From Candidatus Colinaster equi (GTDB taxonomy: Bacteria; Bacillota; Clostridia; Lachnospirales; Lachnospiraceae): a DNA stretch of 64,000 nucleotides. A program made the translations under genes and the position numbers. The first letter of the stretch is position 1; the number at the start of each line of letters is the position of its first letter. Under the pieces are notes generated by a model that made no database searches, had not been told where the DNA came from, and saw nothing but the letters and a program-made list of their open reading frames with translations. Shown in pieces: positions 29,006-37,207 of this stretch. The stretch lies in contig JAGHVF010000011.1 of assembly GCA_018064425.1 (NCBI GenBank), positions 1 through 64,000 of the forward strand, in the 5' to 3' direction.

Positions 29006-29471
29006 CTCTCAGTTCCTTTACCAGTGTTGATACCTTTTCAGGTGTCATAGCAGGATGAACCTCATCATTAACAGTAAGTGCAGGTGCCAATCCACATGCT
29101 CCCAGGCACGAAACAGTCTCAACCGTAAACATCATGTCATCCGTAGTATGCTTATCCTTGGACAACCCCAACTCCTCATACAATTTGCTTAATATTGTAG
29201 ACGATTTACGTACATGGCAAGCCGTTCCATCGCACACCTTAATAACATATTTACCCTTTTGTTCAAAAGAGAAATTCTCATAAAATGTAGCAACACTATA
29301 GGCTTTTGCTTCCGTAACACCAATCTCTTTAGCCACATAGGTGAGAAGTTCCGGAGCCAAATATTTGTATTCAGCCTGAATATCCTGCATGATTGGTATT
29401 AATGCAGCCTTTGTCTTACCATGGATATTAATTATCTCATCCACTTTTTGATAATAACTTTTGTCTAACAT
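28989..29471 (-). CDS. hydC: NuoE-like 2Fe-2S subunit (HydC-type)
   Basis: KVCDGTACHVRKS...VSCLGACGLAPALTVND thioredoxin-like 2Fe-2S motif. Confidence 0.93.
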   Translation of the reverse strand: MLDKSYYQKVDEIINIHGKTKAALIPIMQDIQAEYKYLAPELLTYVAKEIGVTEAKAYSVATFYENFSFEQKGKYVIKVCDGTACHVRKSSTILSKLYEELGLSKDKHTTDDMMFTVETVSCLGACGLAPALTVNDEVHPAMTPEKVSTLVKELRGEANE

Positions 29472-29485
29472 AGTTCCTCCTGTGC

Positions 29486-31168
29486 CTATTCTCTTTCAGC
29501 TTTCATATTCTTCTTCATAGCATACATTCTGTCATCGGCAATTTTCATAACAGTATGTCTGTCGTATGGATGTGCTTCATCGCTGTAGGATACACCATAA
29601 GCAGCGCTGACAACGAATTGATAGCCGCAATTGTTCTTTAATTCAATTGTTGTTTCATATATCTTAAGCATTCGCTCAATTTCTTCTCTATCACAGCCGG
29701 GCACAATAACCGCGAATTCATCACCGCCCATTCTGTATGCGATGGATTTTGTACCAAAGCTTTGTGATATTGTTTCAGCAAAAACAATCAATAATTGATC
29801 GCCCGTTTCATGTCCCATGCTATCATTTGATTTCTTCAAGAAATTCAAATCAAAAGAAATCAACGTATATTCTTTACCACCTTGTTCTATTTCCAAAATA
29901 TCTTCATTAAACTTAGCTCTGTTATTCAAAAGAGTAAGCTGATCGGTAAACGCAATTTTTAGTAAAATATCTCGTTCCGTCTTATCCTCAACTTGCCTAA
30001 TCAGTTCAACACATATCTCATAAATCATGAAACCTGTGAATATTATTCCGCCCCAACTGCTCAAGCCAACCATACCGCTAAACCAGCTAAGATAATATTT
30101 TCCCAAATTGAAGACAACAATATCATACCCAACACATAATGCCAGCAAACCTGCTCCTAACAGCATTCTGCTTTCCGATCTGCGTCGTCCCGATAACCTA
30201 TAATACAATCCCGAACCAATATAGTATATTATTCCAATCAAATCCAATATATGAAACGGAATCAACATTGCAACAAAATGTACGATATTAAGCAGATGTA
30301 AAACAATTGTTACAACGATAAGAAGTATATTGGCACAAAGTAAAATCTCCAAAGTAACATTAAGGAATTTGTTCTTAGCATCCCTACGCATATGTTTAAG
30401 GAACAAGAAGACCGGAATCATGCCAACATATACAGAGAAATATTCAACTAACATAGTCAGCATTCTATTACCGCTAAGCATTCCAAGTATCGGAACATTT
30501 GTAATTGTCCAGCCGCCAATAATGAAAGCAAATATTCCCGTATACACAAGTGGCATACCGTCAGCATTGCGTCCTATCATTAATATACCCAGCAAAGTCA
30601 ATCCCAAACTAAAAAGTATCAAGAACGTTCCACATAATACCTGTGGCATATATTCACCCAATATATCCAAATGGACATCCGCTGCATCATCAATAAACGG
30701 TGTATTAATATTGGTCCAGGCATCGTTCTCCGAAAACAAGAACTTAACGCGTAATTCCTTGCCTGATGAATCTGCAGGAAGATTAATATAATTGTATCCT
30801 CCCAAAATCATTTTTCCGCTTTCAAGTTCGCTCATTCCGTATGAGAAAATGAATTCATCATCAACATAGACGCTGTAAGCAGAATGATATACATCCAAGA
30901 CAAGAATCGGTTCAATATAATCAAACTCGGGAATTGTACATATAATATCTATCACATCACCCTTGTCGGTTGCATCAAAAGAAAGCTTATCAAGAATCAC
31001 ATCTTCATAAACTTTATCATTAATTTTCACGTCCCACTTATCGTTTAAGACAATCGCATTCTCTAAGCCCGGAAGCGAAAAGAAATAGCGAAAAACAAAC
31101 AGTGTTATCGCAAAAACAATAAGTGAAACAAAATATGAACCTATTCGTACTTTATCATTTTTACTCAT
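29486..31168 (-). CDS. Membrane diguanylate cyclase (extracellular jelly-roll-like + multi-TM + GGDEF)
   Basis: YRMGGDEFAVIVPG and DQLTLLNNRAKFNEDI; N-terminal TM, about 130 aa extracellular segment, then about 7 TM helices. Confidence 0.9.
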   Translation of the reverse strand: MSKNDKVRIGSYFVSLIVFAITLFVFRYFFSLPGLENAIVLNDKWDVKINDKVYEDVILDKLSFDATDKGDVIDIICTIPEFDYIEPILVLDVYHSAYSVYVDDEFIFSYGMSELESGKMILGGYNYINLPADSSGKELRVKFLFSENDAWTNINTPFIDDAADVHLDILGEYMPQVLCGTFLILFSLGLTLLGILMIGRNADGMPLVYTGIFAFIIGGWTITNVPILGMLSGNRMLTMLVEYFSVYVGMIPVFLFLKHMRRDAKNKFLNVTLEILLCANILLIVVTIVLHLLNIVHFVAMLIPFHILDLIGIIYYIGSGLYYRLSGRRRSESRMLLGAGLLALCVGYDIVVFNLGKYYLSWFSGMVGLSSWGGIIFTGFMIYEICVELIRQVEDKTERDILLKIAFTDQLTLLNNRAKFNEDILEIEQGGKEYTLISFDLNFLKKSNDSMGHETGDQLLIVFAETISQSFGTKSIAYRMGGDEFAVIVPGCDREEIERMLKIYETTIELKNNCGYQFVVSAAYGVSYSDEAHPYDRHTVMKIADDRMYAMKKNMKAERE

Positions 31169-31203
31169 AATTGTTAATATTATATCATACTCATTTTCTT
31201 TAA

Positions 31204-31236
31204 GAAAGACCTGTAAGCAAAAAGCTTACAGGTCTA
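31204..31236 (-). terminator. Intrinsic terminator of EF-G-like gene
   Basis: AGACCTGTAAGC-N5-GCTTACAGGTCT hairpin immediately downstream of the stop codon, then TTTCTT on the minus strand. Confidence 0.7.
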
Positions 31237-31241
31237 TAAAA

Positions 31242-33335
31242 TTATTCATCAATATTGTTTTCCGCAACTTTGGCAGCTCTTGCAGCAACCTCACGTTCCT
31301 GTACATCTGACGGGCATTGCTCATATCTTACAAACTCATATGAATACTCTCCGCTTCCGCCTGTCATAGAACGTAAATCCGTACAATACTTAAATATCAT
31401 ACTCATAGGAACTTCAGCTTCTATCTGCTGTTTATCATCCCCGGCAGGATTCATTCCCAATACTCTTCCGCGTCGTTTATTCAAATCGCCCATAACATCA
31501 CCTGTATATTTTTCAGGCACAACCACTTTTAAGCTCATAATCGGCTCAAGTAAAACCGGAGTAGCTTCCATAATGCCCTTCTTAAATGCTTGAATCGTCG
31601 CCATCTTGAATGCCTGTTCAGACGAATCAACCGGGTGATAAGAACCATCATATAAAACCGCTTTAATGCCTACAACAGGATATGCTGCCAGCGGACCTCT
31701 CGGAACGCTCTCACTCAAACCTTTTTCAACCGCCGGGAAGAAGTTCTTTGGTACGGCTCCTCCTACAACAATTTGGTCAAACACATATGGCGTCTCAATA
31801 TCTCCGCTTGGCTCAAACGTCATCTTTACATGTCCGTATTGTCCATGTCCGCCGGATTGCTTTTTATATTTATACTCAACATCCGATTTCTTCTTTATCG
31901 TCTCTCTGTACGCAACTTTCGGATCAGACAATTCAATCTGAACTTTATATTCATCAAGTAGACGGCTAACCACAATATCAAGATGCTGCTCACTCATACC
32001 ATATAACAAAAGCTGTCTGTTCTCGGCATCATTGACATTCTTTAGCGTCTGATCCTCATGCATCATCTTCTGCAATGACTGACTAACTTTATCAATATCT
32101 TCTTTCTTAACTGTCTTATATCTTCGATACGTATACGGTACCGGTAATTCAACCTTACCATATTGAATAGTCGTCGCCTTCGTTGACAACGTATTTCCTG
32201 TCCTCGCAGCCGTAAGTTTTGCAATTGCGCCAATGTCTCCTGCATGTAATTCACTTACTTCAATCGGCTTATTGCCCTGCATAATGTATAATTTTGAAAT
32301 CTTCTCATCAACATCCTTATCCTTGTTATATAGCACATCATCTGATTTAATTACGCCGGAATATACTTTTATCAGACTATATTTTCCAATAAACGGATCA
32401 ACAATCGTTTTCCAAATATATGCTGACTTTGCTTTTGCAAAATCATAATTCGCTTCGAAAATCTCATTTGTCTTTAGATTAACTCCGGCAACAGTTCTGT
32501 TCTCGGGACTCGGGAAATACTTTACAATATCATCAAGCAACGTATAAACACCCTGGCATAAAATGCTTGATCCCATCGACATCGGTACAATAGAACCGTC
32601 ATTAATATTATTCCTTAATGCAGCTCTAATCTCTGCTTCCGAAAATGTCTCTCCGCCAAAATATCTGTCCATGAACTCTTCGCTTGTCTCTGCAACAGAT
32701 TCCATCAATGTATCCAAGCATATATCCAGATTAGCCTTACTGTAGTCAGGTATTTCGCATTCAACAACCTCTTTACCTTCCCAACGATAACCTTGTTTAG
32801 AGATGACATTGATATATCCGACAAATTTTTCATTTTCTCTTATCGGCAAATGAAACGGCGCCATCTTTTTACCATATAATGCAGTCATATCTTCTACAAC
32901 CTGTCTGTATGATGCATTATCAATATCCATATCAGTTACAAAGATCATACGCGGAAGTTTGTATTTCTCGCATAAATCCCACGCCTTCTTAGTACCGACC
33001 TCTATACCTGCTTTTCCGTTAACAACAATAATAGCAGCATCTGCAGCACTAACAGCTTCTTCTGTCTCACCGACAAAATCAAAATATCCGGGTGCATCCA
33101 ACAAATTAATCTTTACACCATCCCACTCAATAGAAACCACGGATGTTGAGATAGAAAATTTTCTCTTCTGCTCCTCTTTGCCATAATCACTGATTGTATT
33201 ACCGTCTGCTATCTTACCCATCCTGGATGTTAATCCCGCCAGGTATGCCATTGACTCTACCAAGCTGGTTTTGCCGGCCCCGCCATGACCTAACAATACA
33301 ACATTTCGAATCTTATCAGTTGTGTAAATGTTCAT
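31242..33335 (-). CDS. Elongation factor G paralogue (EF-G-like translational GTPase)
   Basis: GHGGAGKTSLVESM, DAPGYFDFVGE and VTDMDIDN; EF-G domain order. Start at the ATG preceded by AGGAGG (33335). Confidence 0.9.
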   Translation of the reverse strand: MNIYTTDKIRNVVLLGHGGAGKTSLVESMAYLAGLTSRMGKIADGNTISDYGKEEQKRKFSISTSVVSIEWDGVKINLLDAPGYFDFVGETEEAVSAADAAIIVVNGKAGIEVGTKKAWDLCEKYKLPRMIFVTDMDIDNASYRQVVEDMTALYGKKMAPFHLPIRENEKFVGYINVISKQGYRWEGKEVVECEIPDYSKANLDICLDTLMESVAETSEEFMDRYFGGETFSEAEIRAALRNNINDGSIVPMSMGSSILCQGVYTLLDDIVKYFPSPENRTVAGVNLKTNEIFEANYDFAKAKSAYIWKTIVDPFIGKYSLIKVYSGVIKSDDVLYNKDKDVDEKISKLYIMQGNKPIEVSELHAGDIGAIAKLTAARTGNTLSTKATTIQYGKVELPVPYTYRRYKTVKKEDIDKVSQSLQKMMHEDQTLKNVNDAENRQLLLYGMSEQHLDIVVSRLLDEYKVQIELSDPKVAYRETIKKKSDVEYKYKKQSGGHGQYGHVKMTFEPSGDIETPYVFDQIVVGGAVPKNFFPAVEKGLSESVPRGPLAAYPVVGIKAVLYDGSYHPVDSSEQAFKMATIQAFKKGIMEATPVLLEPIMSLKVVVPEKYTGDVMGDLNKRRGRVLGMNPAGDDKQQIEAEVPMSMIFKYCTDLRSMTGGSGEYSYEFVRYEQCPSDVQEREVAARAAKVAENNIDE

Positions 33336-33467
33336 AAATGTGTAACCTCCTATTGTGTGCTTTAAGTCTTTTCCCCTAAAAAACTTATGCGATAATTTTA
33401 ACAAATTATCGCACAATTCACAATAGTATTATTTACTTGACGGATTATTGTATTTATTTTCAGACTT

Positions 33468-36047
33468 TTACAAAGATTTAATCAGCAATTCATATTCGGC
33501 TGCCGGGATAGGCTGTGAATATAAGAATCCCTGTATAACATCACATCCCATTTGCTCAAGGAATTCGGCCTGTTCGTTGGTTTCAACGCCTTCGGCAATA
33601 GTTTTCAATCCTATTGTATTTGCCATATGAATAATGTATTCAATAATCTTTGTACCCTTATCCATATTAGTATCGCCACGTAAAAAGCCCATATCAAGCT
33701 TAAGGATATCAAGCGGCATATCTTTTAAAACATTGAGTGATGAATATCCGGTTCCAAAATCATCCATCGCAATTTCAAAGCCCATATCCCTAATTCTGTT
33801 TACTCTCTCAATAATGGCATCCTGATCCGCCATATATGCCGATTCCGTTACTTCAAAATGCAAATACTTGGTATCAATATTATACTCATCCTTGAATCTG
33901 TGAATGATACCGATAATCTCATCATCAACCAAACTCATTCGTGAAACATTAACAGAAATCGGTACCATCGGAATGCCTTCATCCATCCATTTTTTTATAA
34001 GTATAAATGCACTCTTCCAAACATGTCTGTCAAGTTCCTTAACAAAACCGTTTTTCTCAAAAATTGGTACAAATATAGCCGGAGAAATAATAGTTCCATC
34101 CTTTTTTACCCATCTCGAAAGGACTTCCGCTCCAACCAATTTATTGGAAGCATGATTAAACTGCGGTTGTAAATATATAACAAATTCACCATCAGCCATT
34201 GACTGCTTCATTTGTTTGGTTATTTCCGAATCAAGGATTATCTCCGTATGAATCGCATCGTCAAAATATCTAAAATCATTATGAGATCTGTCAGTAATCT
34301 TTGTCATTGCATAAGTACAATAATCAAGAATCTTACCGACCGGCACCTCATCTCCCGGCACTGTCTTATACACACCGGCTCTTACGGTAACAGGGAAATC
34401 GACACCCAAATGTCTATAATCATATGTCTCTGTTTCTTTCAATTTTTTAGCTTTTTCAGATGTATTCAAATAGCAAAAGCCAAAAAATCCGCCACCCAAT
34501 CTACAGCACAATCCGCCGTCACCGATGAATTCACGCATATAATTTGCAAAATTAACAAGTACCGCATCTCCGACGCTACGGCCGTATAATCTGTTTATTA
34601 CCATTACTTTATTAATATTGCACACGCCGAGCACATAACTTCTGTCTTTATGAGTGCTTAATAAATGCTCAACTTCAGGAATAAAACGTGCCATATTAGG
34701 CAATCCCGTCAACATATCAATATATACCTGACTTTTAAGCTCATCATTCAGATAATGAATGCAATTCTCCATTTTGGCATATCCGCTTGCAACAGCCTTT
34801 GCCATCTCAACGCATGTCGGATATCCGCAGAACTTACAATTGATATTTCTCTTGGCTTGTGTATCCTTATGCATTCTCTCAAAAATTGCTTCATATGCTT
34901 TTTGCGGTACAATATACGGTTGTCTGTAATTCTCGGAAAATTCACGGGTAAAATCAAAGAAATTGAGCGATTTAAATTTGGCACACAACTCCTCATAGCG
35001 TTCCTTATAATCCTTAGAATCCTCCAACTGTTTATAAACATTGTGGCTGCGCTCAGCAAATCTTTCATATACTTTATTGTAATTAAATCCGGGCGCATCT
35101 ATTCCTCCGCCCATCAAGCAGCCCATAGCACACGCACTGATTTCCGTTAACATCGGATGTTGTTCCCACTCTTCGTTTATGCCTTTTTGCTTGCAAAACG
35201 GAGCAATCATTTTCTCATCAATATGATCAAAATTGGTAAATACTTCCGTCGACGGGAAGTATCTCTCCACCATTCTTCTGAATACACCGTTTGAACATAT
35301 CAATCTTCCTTCGGTTTCACATTTGTAATCAGGTTTGGAATAATATCTGTCAAAATCTATCTCGCGCAAATAATCCATCAAGTGCGCAATTGTCACATTA
35401 TACAGAATGCTCTTAAATGTTTCATTCGAAGATGTCTCATCAGTCATAGCAATACATGGTCCGAGATATGCAATCGGATTAGTATCTTCCAAATATTTTC
35501 GAACATATATTGCCGTACATATTGCAGGGGTCTGAACCGGAATAATATACGGCAGCATCTCCGGATTACATTTCTTTGCATAATTTGCCACTGCCGGGCA
35601 AATATGTGTAATAAATGCTTTTGGCTTTGTCTCGGACTCTTTATATTCCTTCAAATATTTAGCATGAGCCCACACGCTGATTTCCGCGCCTATTCCAACA
35701 TCATATATTTTATCTACACCAATTGTACGCAAATATCCGATTAATTTGTATGCTGTCTTACCATACAACATATAAAATGTAGGATCGATAATAACAGATA
35801 TTTTCTTACCGTTCTCCAAATCCTTAAAGAAAAACAATGTATCATCTCTGTAATCTCTGGCTCCGTGTGAACATTCTCTTATACAATTTCCACATTCGAT
35901 GCATTTTTTACCGGAAACCTCAATGCAGTTTTTGCCTTCCGTTTTGCCATTAACATTTGTTCCGACAACAGGGCACGAAGCAACGCATCTGTTACAGGCT
36001 ATGCAATTTTTATTGGTTGTAATAACACCATCATTATATCTTGACAT
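33468..36047 (-). CDS. Sensory [FeFe]-hydrogenase-like domain + 4Fe-4S (PF04060-like) + degenerate GGDEF + EAL fusion
   Basis: 2x ferredoxin (CIACNRCVASCP, CIECGNCIRECS); H-cluster-type THICPA / LGPCIAMTDE / SACAMGCLMGGG; CKFCGYPTCVEMA; RLGGGFFGFCY in place of GGDEF; GAEVLSRW, SVNVS, DDFGTGYSS, AEGVET and QGFLYSQP of EAL. Confidence 0.88.
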   Translation of the reverse strand: MSRYNDGVITTNKNCIACNRCVASCPVVGTNVNGKTEGKNCIEVSGKKCIECGNCIRECSHGARDYRDDTLFFFKDLENGKKISVIIDPTFYMLYGKTAYKLIGYLRTIGVDKIYDVGIGAEISVWAHAKYLKEYKESETKPKAFITHICPAVANYAKKCNPEMLPYIIPVQTPAICTAIYVRKYLEDTNPIAYLGPCIAMTDETSSNETFKSILYNVTIAHLMDYLREIDFDRYYSKPDYKCETEGRLICSNGVFRRMVERYFPSTEVFTNFDHIDEKMIAPFCKQKGINEEWEQHPMLTEISACAMGCLMGGGIDAPGFNYNKVYERFAERSHNVYKQLEDSKDYKERYEELCAKFKSLNFFDFTREFSENYRQPYIVPQKAYEAIFERMHKDTQAKRNINCKFCGYPTCVEMAKAVASGYAKMENCIHYLNDELKSQVYIDMLTGLPNMARFIPEVEHLLSTHKDRSYVLGVCNINKVMVINRLYGRSVGDAVLVNFANYMREFIGDGGLCCRLGGGFFGFCYLNTSEKAKKLKETETYDYRHLGVDFPVTVRAGVYKTVPGDEVPVGKILDYCTYAMTKITDRSHNDFRYFDDAIHTEIILDSEITKQMKQSMADGEFVIYLQPQFNHASNKLVGAEVLSRWVKKDGTIISPAIFVPIFEKNGFVKELDRHVWKSAFILIKKWMDEGIPMVPISVNVSRMSLVDDEIIGIIHRFKDEYNIDTKYLHFEVTESAYMADQDAIIERVNRIRDMGFEIAMDDFGTGYSSLNVLKDMPLDILKLDMGFLRGDTNMDKGTKIIEYIIHMANTIGLKTIAEGVETNEQAEFLEQMGCDVIQGFLYSQPIPAAEYELLIKSL

Positions 36048-36059
36048 AAGAGGCTCCTT

Positions 36060-37181
36060 TTATTCGAAAACAGCTAAAATCATCGTCTGATTAAGATGCT
36101 CGTATTCATATTGTTCTCCATAACCGGAGAATCCGATATAGGTTCCATATTCGCTAAGTACTTCGACAAAATCACCCATTATTTCCTGTTCGTTAAAATA
36201 TCTTGTTCGTGACAAGCAATTAACAACAATCGAAAATGACGGATTTACCACCTTTGTTTTAACAGCATTAGCTGTTCTGTTCCATACTTCTTTGGGATCA
36301 TCCGGCTCCAGTAAAACAAGCTTTGAATAATTATGAATACGTGAATAGTATGATAACTGTCCATCCGGATATACAACATTGTGCTCTGTAATATAGATAT
36401 TGTCACCGTCAATTCTGCCTACCGGATGCATAGATGTATAATTAAACAGCTTGTTAACAGGCACGCCTAAGGCTGCCGCAACAACCTCCGCCGCCGGTCT
36501 GTTATTATATTCATATACTGTTCTGTCGTCACAATCAACATCTGTTGCAACCATAATATGTTCTGTAGGCTTAAACATATTTTCCTTGAAAAGTCTTATC
36601 TTTCCATGCGTATTCTTAATAATGACAAATGCGCACGCATCATTGTATACTATGCCGTTTAGTGCTACAAAAGATGCATTTATTCCGTCAGGCGCACCTG
36701 CTGTACCACCAAAAATCGGAATTTGCTTCTCAGCAAACGTTATCTTAAACGCATCCATTATCAGTTCTTCGCCACCGCTGAATGCAGTTGTAAATTCAAA
36801 GCAGCATGTATTATCAAGGTTCTCACCAATCTTATCTATGGCATTTCTTATGGTCTCTTTATATCGTAGCGGATATCTGTCAATCTCCAAAATGATGCCT
36901 GATGCAATCTCAATACCTGAATAAATTGCAAGCGCAGTAACTGCATTAGGATTATATCCCTTTGACGAAAGAACAACATACGAAGACATTCCGATAACGG
37001 TTGTATTCGGAAATGCTTGAGCCAAATGACGTGAAAACCACGTGAAATTCAAATAATCCGTTGTAAAAAAGATAAGCTTCGGAGCTTTTTCATCTCCGTC
37101 TTTTTGCAGAGTTTTCTTAATCTCCTCCATTGCAACTGCCGTATCTTTTGCATCACTAAAAGCAATTCTTGTTCTGTCCAT
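36060..37181 (-). CDS. FIST N/C domain sensory protein
   Basis: LIFFTTDYLNFTWFSRHLAQAFPNTTVIGMSSYVVLSSKGY...IPIFGGTAGAPDG...YEYNNRPAAEVVAAALGV...FNEQEIMGDFVEVLSEYGTYIGFSGYGEQ: FIST-like order. Confidence 0.85.
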   Translation of the reverse strand: MDRTRIAFSDAKDTAVAMEEIKKTLQKDGDEKAPKLIFFTTDYLNFTWFSRHLAQAFPNTTVIGMSSYVVLSSKGYNPNAVTALAIYSGIEIASGIILEIDRYPLRYKETIRNAIDKIGENLDNTCCFEFTTAFSGGEELIMDAFKITFAEKQIPIFGGTAGAPDGINASFVALNGIVYNDACAFVIIKNTHGKIRLFKENMFKPTEHIMVATDVDCDDRTVYEYNNRPAAEVVAAALGVPVNKLFNYTSMHPVGRIDGDNIYITEHNVVYPDGQLSYYSRIHNYSKLVLLEPDDPKEVWNRTANAVKTKVVNPSFSIVVNCLSRTRYFNEQEIMGDFVEVLSEYGTYIGFSGYGEQYEYEHLNQTMILAVFE

Positions 37182-37207
37182 AGCGTAAACTCTCCCCTAA
37201 TACACAC

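Noticed and set aside
24389-29471. Hydrogenase maturation genes (hydE, hydF, hydG) looked for near hydABC
   Set aside because: None of the ORFs in the window has the corresponding radical SAM or GTPase signatures; they must be elsewhere.
33468-36047. GGDEF domain of the hydrogenase fusion as an active diguanylate cyclase
   Set aside because: The active-site motif reads GGGFF, so cyclase activity is unlikely; only the EAL half is proposed as catalytic.
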